A program made the position numbers and the translations under genes. A model generated the notes under the pieces. It saw only the letters and a list, made by a program, of their open reading frames with translations. It ran no database searches and was not told the origin of the DNA. A stretch of 64,000 nt of DNA from Pyrus communis. Lineage: Eukaryota; Streptophyta; Magnoliopsida; Rosales; Rosaceae. The stretch lies in the NCBI RefSeq assembly GCF_963583255.1, contig NC_084814.1:23520315-23584314 (forward strand), in the 5' to 3' direction. Of the stretch, positions 22,842-36,490 are shown piece after piece. The stretch's first letter is position 1; each line of letters starts with the position of its first letter.

Positions 22842-24039
22842 AAATCTTCTAAGAGAAAATGGTCCAGCGGATCCGAAGCTTCATCGTTTTATGCTTTTTT
22901 TTCATGGTATTTCCAAAATGCCTATACATTTTTTTATGTTCGAGCTCTGTTGGGGTTCTGTGTTATTCTGATTCCTGATTCATGAGTTGTTCTTGTTTTG
23001 CTGTGTTTTCTGCAGCAGAGGAATCCAGAGTCCTGGAATGACTAATTCCTTGATGGGTTTTTGAGGAGCTGGATTAGAAACTAGGCATCAAATTTCAGGT
23101 GGGTTTTAATTTTTTTTTTTTTTTGTTGTCGATGTTTTGAATGGTAAAGGTGATTCCTTTAATTCTTTTGATTAGTAAAGGTGTTTCCTTTGATGGATTT
23201 GTTGTATTTTCCTTTTCTGTTTCTTTGCTAATTTTATATTTTCATATGTTTGATCTGTAAAATATGCATCCATGAACTGGGAAACCAAAAGGATGGAATT
23301 TTTAACCACATTTTGTCAAAAGAATTCTTTTTATTGATTTTGTTTTAGTAATTTGTGTTTCTGGGTTCAGTTTTCTCTGGATTTTTTAAATAATTCTGAT
23401 ATTTTTGCCTTTTTTAAGCTTTGATTTCTGAGTTCCCCTGGAATTTTGGGATATGTTTTACTGTGACTTTTACAGTCACCTTTCCACCATGTGAGTATAT
23501 ATAAGCTGAAGAAAATCCGGATCAGGGAAAGTATCTTTTGTGCTTCTGACTAGTGAAATGGACAAAACTTACTGTGTGTGATTTCTGAGTTTGTTCTATG
23601 TTTTTAATGTTGTTTCCACTTTTACTTGTCTGGCAGCTTTTACTGTAATGGGTTATCTTGAGTTAGCGAATCGCTTCAAAGATGCAACTTTCAATCGTCG
23701 TAGAGTGATGACATTTTCCGTGTTCCCCTTTTTCTCCAAATGCAGACACATACTTTAACTTGCATTGCGTTTTCTCTCAAATCGCTTCTTGATGAGCTAA
23801 ATGATTTCATATTGACTCCCTAGAGGGGATCGTTGTAGCCTAACAGTTTTAAAATGTTCGCTTGTCTCGGTTGGTTCTTTTCAGATTTCGTCAATTCATC
23901 TATACAATGCAGACTAACACATTCTGCTTTCTGTACATTGCATGTTTTCTTTCTGATGGAACTGATAGCGCTTGCGCTCAGCTATACTTTATTGTGTTAA
24001 CCGGTAAACTGTGCTTCACTACACGCAGATTTTCTGCAA
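22690..24039 (+). other. promoter, leader exons and introns of the DUF863 gene
   Basis: A (CT)n microsatellite at 22807-22840 sits in the probable leader. A likely untranslated exon lies between TTTCTGCAG (to about 23016) and TTTCAG|GTGGGT (about 23098). The coding exon has an acceptor at CACGCAG near 24028, a few bases before the ATG. Exact leader structure needs transcript data. Confidence 0.5.
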
Positions 24040-27000
24040 ATGGGGGCAAATGTCCAGTTCAACAACTATTTCCCAGGATATTATGCCTCGGGAAATCATA
24101 ACTTAATTGCTAACGACGGTAAAAAGAATCATAACTTATCTCCTGACCAGCATTTCGGGTATTACAAGGAGGCATTAAAGCAGACAATGCTCAAGCAAGA
24201 CACAATACTTAGGAATCAGGTACAGTCAACCATTCACGTCTAGAATAATATGCAGCATTTGAGTTTCATCGAGCTTAGTACATTCAAATGATTTTGTCAT
24301 AACACTTTCTACAACAATTTTTGTTTCGACCACTTGTTAATTCTTCAGCGTCGTTCATTAACGATAACTGGAGTTGCGGCAATAAAAACCATGCTGCTAT
24401 CCTTTGTTTTGCAAGGATTTTGATTGTTTTGGTTTTGCTTCAGTTGGTTTATTCATTCTGGCCAGACTATCTTTGGCATTCCCAAATTTTTATAGAAGTC
24501 CTTAAAAACTAAAAGGTGCCCGAAATGTCTTCTGTCCATCCAGATTCAGGACCTCCATCTGCTTTATGGAAGACAAAGGGAATTAATGGATGGAATAAGA
24601 AGGAATGAATTTGAGAAACATCGGCCGAAGACAGAGGCTTCATGGTTGACCACTGCTTTGTCTCGGAACTCATCTGTTTATGTTCAAAAAACACTTCACG
24701 CCCCTTCCTTGCCTTTGGTAAACCCTGCATGTAGTCAAATCTCTGTGTCAGCTGCTGAAAGTATAGAGTCACCTTCATGTTTTGTTCGAGGGAGGAACAT
24801 ACAGACATGCTTTTATCCTATTCAAACTGAAGGCCGTTCGGGAGACTGTGAATTGTTGGAATCCAAATGCAAGAAATTTCAGAAGAACTTTGATCTCGAA
24901 CTTCCAGCCGATGCATACATTGATGATGAAGGAGAAGGATTCTTAGTAGATGGAAAGGTTTCTGAAGTACCTGAGGTATCAAGTTCTCGTTTGAAAAGAT
25001 TTCCAGAGGTTTTGTGTAATGGTGATGCAAAACAATTTCTTGGTTCTGAAGATGATACCTCAACTTCTGCATCATTAGAAAAAGATTCAGTTGACTTAAA
25101 TTTTGTGTATAAGCTTGAGAAAGGAACATCTCCTACACCAGGCCGTCAGTTTTTATCCAAGGAACTTATCCAAGACGCCCGGAAAAGACAGGATTTTGAA
25201 GTTTTCTCAAATGTTCTACTGCAAGAGAGAAAAAGGAAAGAAGAGTGGTCATCCACTTATGAAGCTGGTAAGAATTTTATTGCAAGGTGGAAACAAAGCT
25301 CAAGTTTCTTCATTTTTGTTTCTAAAGAACTGCATCTCTTATAAGTATACTTTACAATTAGTTCTAATGCTACGAGAATTTGTGGTCAGCTTGAATAACT
25401 ATAATCACCGGAAATGTTCTTATAATGGAAGCGTTTATCTTTCAGGGAAAAGGAAAAGAACCTTGGATTCTTTTCCTCAAGGTTCTCATGCAGATCAATT
25501 TTATCCTTCATCTAGTTTATTACATGAGGAGCTTAAGGCAGCTGAACCTCCACCCTTTCATCAGAGTAACCACAATTCATGGAGTGGAAGAACAATTGTC
25601 GGTCTACAGAAGCCAGGAAGTTATAGCCAATCTGGACCAAGCGGAGCTTCTTCCTTGTGCATGCCATATCAACATACTCCTCAGGGTGAGATGGCAAATT
25701 CAGGGGCCTCATGCATTGCTGCTTTAAGAAAACCTGTACACAACTTTGCACGTTTCCCAACAGCAGTTCAAGCACTCCCTTGTTTTAACACCCCCATTCC
25801 ATTAGGTAATAGTTCTAAATCGTCGACGATAAGGCCTGGGATCAATGGTGATAGTTTACAGTTGAAACATGATTTGAGATCTAGCACAAAACATGGTAGT
25901 GCCTTCTCTCTTGATGATAACTTTAGCAATGGCTCCCAGTTGGAATCCAAGAATTCAGAGGTCCACCGACCACACATCAGTTTAGATAATCTGATCCGGA
26001 CTAATGACAATATAGGGATTGAACACCATGGCGTTACAAAAGACGTGTTGGATTCTGCAAGTGTCAAGTCTCGTAAGGATATTAACTTGAATTGTGTACC
26101 TACTGGTTGTTCTCTGGATGCCACAGTTTCCCAGAGTTTCCAAGCAACAACTGGATCAGAAAAGCTCGAAGCTTCTAGTGAGGGGTTGCCTTGGCATAGG
26201 CGGAACCATAATGGCAAAACTGACAAAGGATGTGATAATTCAACCCAGGTGGAGGCAAGTGATTCCTCAAGTAAAATAATTCGCGACTCTACTGGCCACC
26301 CCTACAATTCCATTCTGAACCCACCTGAAGAAGTCAAGAAAAGAAGAGAAGCTGTGGTACTTGATTTAAACGTGGCTTGCGATTCCGTGCTTGACGCAGA
26401 AATTGAACTTACAGAACAGCTAGTAGAGAATGAATTTGATAGGAAAGATTTTGGATTTCAAATTGACCTGAACTCGTCCGTAATTGGAGATGAGTTTTCA
26501 CCAACGGACTCTCTTTCAACTGGAATTCTTTTGGAGGCACCTGCTAGTCCAGAAAACAAGGAGTGTTCTCCACTGAGAGGAGAATCAGATGAAAATCAAG
26601 TTGAGACACCTTTTCTGTTGCCAGGACAGGATGATCCAGAAAACAATGAGCGTTTTCCGCCAGTAGGAGAATCTGATCAAAATCAAGTTGAGACACCTTT
26701 TCGATTGTCAGGACAGGAAGATCCGGGAAACAATGTGTGTCCTCTGCTGATACTAGAATTTGATGAAAACCAAGTTGACAGTACCGCAGCAGAATCTTTG
26801 GTTTCCATTTCGTCATCCGAGCTTCATACTTGTATCGTAAGCACCACGGAAAAGCCACTTGAAACTTCATGTGCCTCCCTATGTTGGTTTGCTGGGATAG
26901 CTTCTTCAGTTGTTGGCGGTCGAGAGAACGAGGGTAGAGTGGTTATCAGCGAGGAGCTTCTACCTGATGGGATGGACTACTTTGAGGTCATGACATTGAA

Positions 27001-27472
27001 TTTAACTGAGACAAAAGTGGAAGAGTGCTGCTGCTGCAGAAGTAATTGCCACAATAAGGAAGAAACTAGTACCACTTCATTACCAGATCAGCCAAGGAAT
27101 GGCCGGAAAAGGAGGGGAAGGCAGCGGAAGGATTTCCAGAGCGAAATTCTCCCAAATCTTGCTTCTTTGTCAAGGCATGAGGTGACTGAAGATCTTCAGA
27201 CAATAGAAAAGTTAATTGGGTCTTCTGGTAAAACAAGGTTGGTTAGATGCGCAGCTAAACTTGGGTTGGCGAGGGGGAGGAGAAGGTCCAGCATTTCTCC
27301 GTCCACTGTAACCGAGAATACTTTGGAATCACTGTTGAAGCAGATTGGTGGCACAAGTCAATTCGGAAACGAGGAGAGAAGAAGTCTAATTTGTTGGGGA
27401 GAGGTAACTAGGCGGCGTAGAGGGCAGAGATATCCAGTTAGCAAGCCTCGGCTCATTTCAGGCCAAGTATAG
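24040..27472 (+). CDS. DUF863 plant-specific protein
   Basis: Protein of 976 residues, unknown function, probably nuclear because of its Arg/Lys-rich tail. Exons are 24040-24219, 24544-25267 and 25446-27472; all borders are GT/AG and phases match (join YEAG|KRKRT). DUF863 landmarks seen: N-terminal MGANVQFNNYFPGYY, YKEALKQTMLKQ, then after the first intron IQDLHLLYGRQRELMDGIRR; a middle DLNFVYKLEKG; KRREAVVLDLN and QIDLNSS motifs; and the C-terminal block CWFAGIASSVV, DYFEVMTLNLTETKVEE, RRGRQRKDFQSEILPNLASL, EVTEDLQTI. An internal run near 26540-26790 has about three repeats of a unit like ENKECSPLRGESDENQVETP. A Cys cluster (CCCCRSNCH) lies within the C-terminal block. Looks intact. Identification rests on family recognition. 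Confidence 0.88.
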
Positions 27473-27599
27473 CAAGAGCGACGATAAAATGTCTACATTT
27501 ATGCACATTTGGTGAGGTTTTTGTGAATCAATTAGACTGTTTTGTACATGTTCTCCAGACCAGAGTTCATACATGTGGATATATATATACATATACATT

Positions 27600-27637
<38 letters not shown>

Positions 27638-28489
27638 GGGTGGAGAAGAAAAGAAGCCATATTGCAGAATGAAAGTTCATCTTTTTATCAAACTACTTTT
27701 GTACAGTGCAATAGCACTTATTTTGTTATCTACCAAACTACAAAACTGCAGCTCTGTAAAAGCACCACTGAATAGTGCTACAAACAAAAATCGCTAGTGA
27801 ATAAAAGTGCTTTATAGAGTTTGACTGCCAAACGAGCCCTTAGCCATTACAGACATGTTGAAGCTGAAGGAAGAAATGTAAAGAGCACATTGCTGAATAT
27901 ATCCGATAATCAAAAAAAGTCATTTCAAACGAATCTAATCTAATGAGGTATTCAACCCAATTGTTTGTGCTAGAAGAGACCAAAATGTGCTTTATGAAAG
28001 GTGGCCATATTACACGTAACTTGTGGCGTCATTGCTTGACATGTTGACACGTCGACAATACATATTGAGTAATGTGAGACTATGTGGACTGTTCAACTCA
28101 ACAAACTAATAACCTAATATGATATTGTATTAATATGGGCATCCAACTCAAAATCAATTGACTATGAATGAAAAAAACTCGAGATTATATATTTAAACTT
28201 TTAGACAATACTTTAATTCATCGATACGAGATTCCAACTCTCAGCAGTTTACAAGTCGGCAACTTACCAGATATTTCGTACAAAGTATGTGAAATTTGGA
28301 GAAACAGAAATTTAGTTAAGTTGAATTAAGCTTGTCTTTAATTTCAAATATTGATACAAAATCCGTGAAGCATTATTGAAAAACAAAAACAAAAGGATAA
28401 TAATATTTTTTAATAATAATAGCAAAAACTTAGAATATACTCAAACTTGGTGGTCCAAGAAAAAGAAGAATAATAATATTTGTAGGGTT
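27473..28489. other. 3' flank and intergenic space between DUF863 and FMO genes
   Basis: The two genes converge here. Includes an (AT/ATAC)n microsatellite at about 27577-27632 in the probable DUF863 3' UTR and, near 27700-27840, a block with AAAAGTGCTTTATAG and CCAAACGAGCCCTT resembling a common small repeat. No gene. Confidence 0.5.
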
Positions 28490-30989
28490 TCAAAGAGGAA
28501 AATCTAAATCTTGAGCCCCAAATTGAGTAAAATGTGGACTTTGAAGAGCCTCTTGAAGCAGCTCATGATCATCCCACGAATCCCTATATGTTTCCAAGTC
28601 CGTTTCAGCATTTCTTAGTGCCGAAAGGCAAAGCTCTTTCCTCCATTCTTCCAAATGTTGGAACCCTATATGATCTCCATATTTGTCACAATACTACAAC
28701 AACAAGCAAAACAAAAAAAGGTAGAGACCTTAGAATATAAGGCTACAATGAATTTACTAGTTACGTGATAAGTAAATACGATACAGATAAGTTTGTCGCA
28801 CGAAAGTTTACCTCGAACTCGGCGATGTCGTGGGTGTTATGCTTTGGAATGCCAGCAACATCCCTTGAGTGGTAGAACTCCTTGATGGACTGCATCATGT
28901 CATCCCTTGATGGCAATGTTGTTTTCCCAGAGAGCAGTTGAGCTATCCATTTTGCTTGTGACTCAAAGAAAGGGAACCCTATTATCTAGATCACATTTAT
29001 GATTAATAAATAAAATTTTCACAAAAATTATTAAATTGGAATAAAAATTCTATTAACCTTTGAAGCATTCTATATTTCGAAATTTTTAACTATTAAATTT
29101 TTCACTGTTGTATTTTTGACCAAAAATCTATATCTGAACGCATACTAAAAATTTCCAAATTAGAAATGCTTTATTTACCTTTCTAGGAATGCCTATAAAA
29201 GATAAAGAGGGAGCAAGTGATGGAGGGAAGGTGTGCTCATACAAAGGGCTCACTCTGTCATCATCCACAGTTACTATTCCTTTGGTGTCAAGAAAGGGGA
29301 ATGTGTATGAATACCTGTACGCAACCCACTTGGAACAATCAATTTATACACTATTCAAAGCAATGCAACTAGGTGTGGGTCATAATTTGAATGTGGGGAC
29401 CCACACAAAATTTTTTCAGTCAAAACTCAAAAGAATGTGGTTAACCAATCACATATCAAAGCAAGTCCTCACGTGGCGGGTTTTTAAGTCAATCACATAA
29501 TTTAATCTTTTTACATAACAGTGCATGATTAATGTAAAATATTTTCAATTTGTCTTAAGTTCCCATTGTAAATATACAAATGATTTTGGGTTAGAAATAT
29601 ACCCAGTGCAGTATATGATAGTGTCTGCAATGACCCAAGAACCATCCAAAAATAATACCTTCCCATCTTCTTGGAGTGCCTCTATCTGCATTTGGTTGCA
29701 TTTGAATGTTACATAAAAAAAATTGTATTGAAACCTAGTTTTATTTGCTTATAATCTAATTCTAGACACTAAACGTGACAGTTAGCCAGTAGAAGTTAAT
29801 TTCTTGAACCTCGGGACGAAGGTGCAAGTTTTCGTGTTTGGAAATGACTTTGGACAAGCCCTCAGATATGTCAAGAGATTTTCCACTGAGGTAGATTTCC
29901 TTCGCCACATCCACTAGTTCCATTGATATATCTTGTCCACTTAGTGAAGTCCCAACCACCACCACAACCTGCAAATAGAGCAAAAGGATCACTTCATCTC
30001 TTTGTGCTAGACACCTTCGTTGATCTATATAAACTTATGTTAGACAACCGCATTCAATGCTTTTAAGTTGTCAGGGAATTAGCCAACAATGTATATATCG
30101 AGCTAATAATTTAATAATTAACTACTATAATATTGCCTTACCTCATCACGAAATGGCTCCGGAACCCTGTAGGTGTGACTATGCAGTTGCTTCCTTTTCC
30201 ATGCATCCATTCCTAAGCATAACCAAATTAACCCCACCTCAATTAAAAAGAAACAATATGGAAATAGAGAAAAAAAAAAAAAAAAAAATTGAAACCACAT
30301 ATAATTATGATTAAAAATGTGACTGTTAAAAAACGCATGTTAGTGCGTGATTGACCAAGATTAATACAACGAAATTCTTGTTAGACATGAGCTAGCAAGA
30401 AACTAAAGAAATTGATCAAGTAGTACATACCTTGAATGGATGGCAACCTTGGCTTAGAGTAGTGGCCCGTGGCCACAACCACCGCATCAAACACCTCTTC
30501 TATGAAAATCTCGGTCTTCTTTTCCACACTCTTCACAACCCATTTCAAATCTTTACAACCAACTACATGATCTCCATCCAACATCCCCACATATGAAACC
30601 CTAGTATTGAACCTTATCAACTCCCTCAACCCAAACCAATCACAAAAATCCTTGAGGTACAAAAGAAGTTCCCTATGGCCTGGAAACCTCCTCATGTCCC
30701 TACCTTTTTTTACTGCAAATGGAAAGTCAGTGAACCCCATGATCTCTCTGGGAGATATGAGCCTCAAAGAGGTGTAAAGACTGCTATGCACTTTTAGGGT
30801 AGGTGCCCTTCCTAAGGGATCCTCTCCCTCCACATTTGGGTCGTACAGCCACTGCCCTCCCACATCATGGTTTTGTTCCAACACCACCACCCTGTGACCT
30901 TCTTTCCTCAGCTCCCTTGCAGCTACAAGCCCTGAGGGTCCAGCTCCAATCACACAGACATTTTTGGATTGGTAAGTTTCAGAAACCAT
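28490..30989 (-). CDS. flavin-containing monooxygenase, FMO GS-OX-like 8/9 clade
   Basis: FAD/NADPH-dependent monooxygenase of 461 residues. Seven exons: 30989-30431, 30212-30142, 29968-29810, 29685-29603, 29314-29179, 28985-28812, 28693-28490; every junction keeps phase. FAD motif GAGPSG at 15-20; FATGY-type ATGHYSKPRLPSI at the end of exon 1; FMO signature region AWKRKQLHSHTYR in exon 2; NADPH motif VVGTSLSGQDIS at 214-225; IIYCTGYSYTFPFL across exons 4-5; C-terminal ETYRDSWDDHELLQEAL. The start at 30989 yields the MVSE... N terminus of the family; the frame is open further upstream but that is leader. From memory, closest relatives are At5g61290 and At5g07800. Glucosinolate oxidation is known for other members; Rosaceae lack glucosinolates, so the substrate here is unknown. 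Confidence 0.92.
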
Positions 30990-31800
30990 GGTTGGTCTAG
31001 GGTTGTGGGTTGTGGGTTGTGGGTTTTTGTTTTTATCTTCTGGGTGTGGGAAATTTGTTGCTGTTGAATGGGGTTTTATAGTTGAATTTTCTTCACACAA
31101 ACAGATGGAATTTTTTATTTATAATAATGTTGTTGGGAGATGGTCTGATGGAGATGGTTTGCTAGCTGGGAGACCAAACGTGACAGACTAAAATCAATGC
31201 CTAAGATTTGTCTTACTTTTAGCTAAAAAGTTTACTTGCATGACAATTTTTCAATCTCATTTTTTGCTATTTGTGATCCTTCATAATCATCACGTCCCAA
31301 CCAAAGTGTTCTCGAGCCAATTAAAGGACTTTCGGAAAGGCAGGCTCATGCAGGTAAAGTTCAATTCAGTCATTAAAACTTTCACTGAAAAAAATAAAAT
31401 AAAAGTAGAAACTAAAATTTTACGAATCGTAAATTTTATAAGAGTACGTATTAGTCTCTCCGTAAACGTGTTCTTCAGTATTTTGATTTCGATTATGTTT
31501 GCATATTACATACAGATTCATCCAATATCATCACAATAATGCTCAAGGATCCTGATTTTATGTTAGATTTTCCACACACGTTCTAGTACATCGAAAGAAT
31601 ATTTTATAAAAATATCGTGTTACATAATAGACTTCAATAATGTTTGAATACCAACATAACGATATGACCATTCATCCAACAACAATTAATATAGAAGAGG
31701 ACTCAATGGGCAATCGAGGTTGGACAACTTATCATGGAGTTCCATTTTCTGCTTTTATATGTATATATATTTTTCCTCTGGTTAGGGTATCAGATGTCAA

Positions 31801-31835
<35 letters not shown>

Positions 31836-33469
31836 AGAAATTAAAGGGTGCATGTAATTAGCAATCTGTAAAGTGTAGGGTTAGCAAGAAGAAGAAAAGT
31901 AGTCTAGTCTCAGTCTGAGTCCCCACAGCAGAAGAATGCCCCATCTTGAAGCCAAGAAAACATCAACAATCATGAAGCAGTGAACATGTTTATTCAACCC
32001 AATTTCCTTTTTCCAATTTGACTTGCAACTGTGGTGATCATGAAGTGAAGTGATCATTACACCACACACACCCCTTCCCACACCCCCCCCCTCTCTCTCC
32101 TTTTAATTCCTTTTTCTTCTCCCAAATCTCCTTTACTTCTACGAAGAAAATTTTCTCAAAAGTGAAAATCTCCATGAACATTTTGAAATCTCATGTTTTT
32201 TACAAAATATTTATAATGTGAACATGAGAATTGACGTTAAAATATAAAATGACAGATAATTTATAGAAAGTCCTATTTTGAGAGTCTTCTCAGCATTTCT
32301 CTTGCTTCTATATATTAACAGGAGATTTGACACACACATACTAATATATTATTACATAGAAAAACCAAAGAATTAAGTACTCGTAAGTTATTATTCATCA
32401 TTTTATTAGTGTGTAATCTAAGTATGCGGGTAAAAAAGGAAAAATTAATCCCTAGCTAATCTAGCAAGTAAATGATTGACCTACTTTGTCACTTTATTAC
32501 GATTCAGAAATTTCTAATCATGCCATGCAAATGTTGTTGCATTTCAGATGGAAGACTTGCAAGGTAAACTACGTTGATGAGATAGCCAATAACCCTATGA
32601 CGGGTACTAAATAATATATAAATATATATATACACATATTTAAATAAGTGATATATTATTATTGAATAAAATATAATTGCAATTCTTGAGCTATATAACT
32701 TGTAAAAATAAACATTTTCTTCAACCATATTGTAAGAGGCATTGACATGAAGAGCAAACATGGTGAAAAATTGGTGTATAATATATGTGCGCATACGTAT
32801 TTTTAAAAAATACGTTTATTTTTTTGAATGACCATGAATTATTTGCTCGAATGCATATTTTAAAAATAACCATACTATTATTGTGTCACACATGAATGTA
32901 TTTTCACATTTAATACATATTTTATTAAAAAATTCTTTAATAATACACATAACAGATAAAATTACATAGTATATTATTGAAAAAAATAAAACATTTAAAT
33001 AAATAAACTAAAATTTTAAAAATGGCCAAAATTTTCATGGCATCTTTTCAAGATAGCTGCATAATAATACTATTTCTGTCCCAGATTTTACTATCAAAAT
33101 TTGAGTTTAATTTTTTAGTGAGTGAGGTTTAAGCACTAATTATAGCAAGGCCTTAATTAGTTATGCAAACTACTAACCTGTACCATGAATTAAGTGGGTT
33201 CTGTAATTAGAACTTTGGAAATTGTATAGTTTTTTTTACTGTTGTTGGCCCACGAAATAAGATTGCTTTTAGCTGGGTTCTGTAATCTAATCTAACCTTT
33301 GCCATGAAGACAAGCTCTTGAATCATACTCATGGACTACCTAGCTTGCTTTCGAAATCATGTTTTTACCAAACAAATGCTTCCACAAATTTTCATACACC
33401 AAAATTGACTGAAAGCGAAAGTGTTTTATATGTACCAATAAATTTGGGCAGTCTGTATTATGTAATGGA
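30990..33469. other. upstream of FMO; gene-free interval
   Basis: Contains the FMO promoter and leader (minus strand, about 30990-31150) and then AT-rich DNA. A T run of 31 nt occupies 31803-31833, followed by GCAG. Short ORFs here are not convincing. Confidence 0.4.
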
Positions 33470-33575
33470 AAATATTATTCACACACCCTTACTAATTCTT
33501 TGTTTTGATTCATTTGATCCGATGATCGAAAATTAAGATGAGTGTGTGAGAAGTAAAAATTAGTGTGTGGATAGC
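33470..33575. repeat. short hairpin with CACACACCC / GTGTGTGG arms
   Basis: ATTCACACACCCTTACTAATTC faces AAAATTAGTGTGTGGATAGC about 60 bp on, with an inner GAGTGTGTGAGAAGT copy. A related arrangement occurs at 57435-57520. Likely a small MITE. Confidence 0.45.
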
Positions 33576-34322
33576 ACTGCCCTTCTGTAATTGCAATGTC
33601 CTCACCTAATTCAAGCAAAGTCAGTTGTTTTTGCTGAAATATTTACTTACTTTTGAATTGAATCATGGAGAAAAAACTTCAAAGGAATGAAAATTGGGGC
33701 TTGAAAGTGAGGTTGAGTAGGTCATTCATTTGGGAAATATTTACCTACCCTTGTTAATGTCATTTTCACTTATAGTTTTTGTCATCATAATATGTATTTG
33801 AAATTGCTTTTGCTAGACTGTTAAAATCATCAAGCTGATCGAGGGTTGATTAGTATTAGGATGTCAGAAGTTTTTTTTTTATTTCATTATATGAAAAGAA
33901 AAGAAATAAGGCGATAACGATTGGTAGGAGTATTCTCGAATCTAAATGTCTAGCATTGCCTAAGTAAGAAAATTATACGTAAGCATTTGAATCTCTCCTC
34001 CTTGAAGATTATAGTATTTTTGAAAACAACTACGACAACCAACCAGTGCTACCATACCACGAACCAATACCATAAGCATTTGCGTTTTGGATTGGGCTAC
34101 TCAACATATTACCAAGTGGTTTTATGTTGGAACCTCAATTTTTTTTATGGTATTAGAGCAAGTTGTCCCGCATGTGAAGCCTAATGGTCATACACACTCC
34201 ACGTCATCCCATTTGTATTGTCCATGTGTTAAGCTTGAAACTTTGCCACACATGAGAGAGAGTGATGAGAATAAATCTCACATTGATGGGAGGAGAGACC
34301 GGGATGTTGGGGGTGGGGGGGT

Positions 34323-36487
34323 GCAAAATAAACTATGCCAACAAAGTCATGAAAAAAATAGCATCTGAATCCTGAAAAAATCCCTAAAATAAACTACATT
34401 CGCAAAAGAAAGGACATGATCCCATCAATGAGAGCCAACATGATCAATCCCATAATTAACTAAGGAATTAGTAATCTGATTGTCTTCTCGGAAAATATGA
34501 GAAAAACAAGAATGTGTTTTAGCAACCAACTAACCCTAAGATGCCAAGAAGGGACATGATCCCACCAATGAGAGTTGACAAGATCAACCTCATAATTAGC
34601 TAAGGAATCATCAATCTGATTGTCCTCTTGAAAAAAGAAAAACAAGAACGCTTTTTAGCTAAGAGCTAGACAATCTAACAAACTAACCCTAAGACGCAAT
34701 GCCAACAATAAACTTGAAGAAGAAAGAAAGTGAACAATCAATGACGAGTCACATTCAATCCATAAACAAAACCAACCTCCAGAACACGAGAAAATTAAGT
34801 TAGGAACCGAAATAATTCCAATATGAACAAATATATATCAACTGGGAGTGTTCGACTATGAAATTTCATCTGCATACGTGCACCTCCAACATAAAACTAA
34901 GGATTGATGAGGTACTTGTGTCTTAATTTTAAGGAAGCATGAATTATTTTTTGAAATGGCTGCTGGATCAATCTCTTGCAAGAACTACACTTTAGTCCAA
35001 CAAATGAACAAATATGATCAATAATTCCAAGCCTGCCTTGGTCGATGGTATGCTGGCACTAAGATACACGTTGCATCACGATTTTGAATCAAAAGGGAAA
35101 TTTAAAGAAATGGAAGTAGGTTTTTCGATAACAGGTTATCCTATACCATACAACTGTTGATATTCTATAACACGTATTGAGAATGATTGATACCCCATGA
35201 TTTTCTTCTTTTCAAATAATGCAGCTCAGGGTTTAGGGTTTACGGTTGACAAAAGAAAATAATGGAAGAAATCGAAAACTTAATTAAGAATAATCCTAAC
35301 CTCTTTCCCAACAATCTTCACCACTTTCGTATCACCTGATGTCAATAGAGTCTGGCAAAAGCAGTTTCAAGATAAGGTTAGATATAATTAATGATGATAG
35401 AACACCAACCTGCTACTTGATCTCACTTTCAAGCTCCAATTTTCTTCATGATTCAATTAACACCAAAGGATCAATAATAATTAATAATTAATAGTAGATA
35501 AAAATTTTCATCAGTTTAAAATGGATGGATCCAGTAATGTTTTTTATTTTTTTTATTATAATTATTATTATGAAGGGAACTGAGATAATTCGAAACTATT
35601 ACAATGTAATAGTGAATTCTACCTCTATTACAGAGATAGTACAAATGTGGTTTGAAAAACATGATAAATGCAACATTACTCTATTGTGTTATTGTTTTAG
35701 TCATACTTACATTTTTAATGTTCAAAGATGTCCAAAATTTAAATGACCATAAGTAACTATAGTAGTTTAAAATTAAAATCGAGTAATTAAGCCTTATGAA
35801 TAAGGGGTTGATTTTGGAGTGTCAAAATCATAATCCTTGGTTGGATCTTGCAAGCTGCTAGGGTTTGTGTTTTGTTTTTTTTGTTTTTGTTTTTTTTTTT
35901 TCTATATCTGTTTTGGTGGTCTATTTTTTGTATTGTGCTTATAATGTAATTGGGTCTCTGTTGGTATAAATTTTACTTTTGACCAAAAAAATCATAATCA
36001 TTGGTAAATTATCCTCTTTTTATTAACTTGTATTCAATTCAAGCTTCAATTATAAAAAAAAAATTGTTTTTGTATCTTCATTTGTAATATTTTTTGAACA
36101 GAGGTTGGGCTCACCAATACATGTGGGCTTCATTTCTATTACGAAAATAATACAAATAAATGATAAAAATAACATTTTTCAAAAATTATATTCAATAGAC
36201 ATCCAGGCTAAAAATTAGGAAAAGAAAAACTGAAAATAGAAGAGTAACGGTCCCAACCGATACCGGGAGGGAAAAGGGTCGTTGGCGCGTGTTTGTCGTT
36301 AAACCCAGAGTCACAGTCAGGTAACTCAATCTTATTATCCTAGGTGTATAGAAGTATTTCCAGAATAAGACCGTTAGGAACCGCCCTTTTTCTCCCTCTA
36401 GAACTTTCTCTCTCCTGCACCTCTTCTCTCTCTCTTTCCAGCCAAACATAGCGGCAGACCAGCCACCAAAACCCAAAAGGCAAAAAA
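34323..36487. repeat. 2.2-kb tandem duplication, unit 1
   Basis: Begins GCAAAATAAACTATGCC and ends with ACCCAAAAGGCAAAAAAA, immediately followed by unit 2 starting with the same GCAAAATAAAC at 36491. Similarity spans the full unit, with scattered substitutions and small indels (about 2165 against 2206 bp). Contents in order: LINE RNase H remnant, AT-rich core, GT/T-rich tail, and a CT-rich promoter/leader-like segment (CTCTAGAACTTTCTCTCTCC). Confidence 0.85.
34380..34830 (-). mobile_element. LINE RNase H remnant in duplication unit 1
   Basis: On the minus strand this reads as the C-terminal RNase H of a plant non-LTR retrotransposon: LWIECDSSLIV, LRVSLLDCL, then QEDNQIDDSLANYEVDLVN and SHWWDHVPSWHLR. 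The final block is itself duplicated (a second FREDNQI...SLVNYG follows at about 34500-34400) and stops interrupt it. No reverse transcriptase is present, so it is a decayed tail. Confidence 0.6.
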
Positions 36488-36490
36488 AGG

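Noticed and set aside
28534..28740. Plus-strand ORF at 28534-28740
   Set aside because: Antisense to the last exon of the FMO gene.
35225..35255. Telomere-like GGGTTTAGGGTTTA (also near 37405)
   Set aside because: Only two to three units and duplicated with the 2.2-kb block; not a telomeric array.
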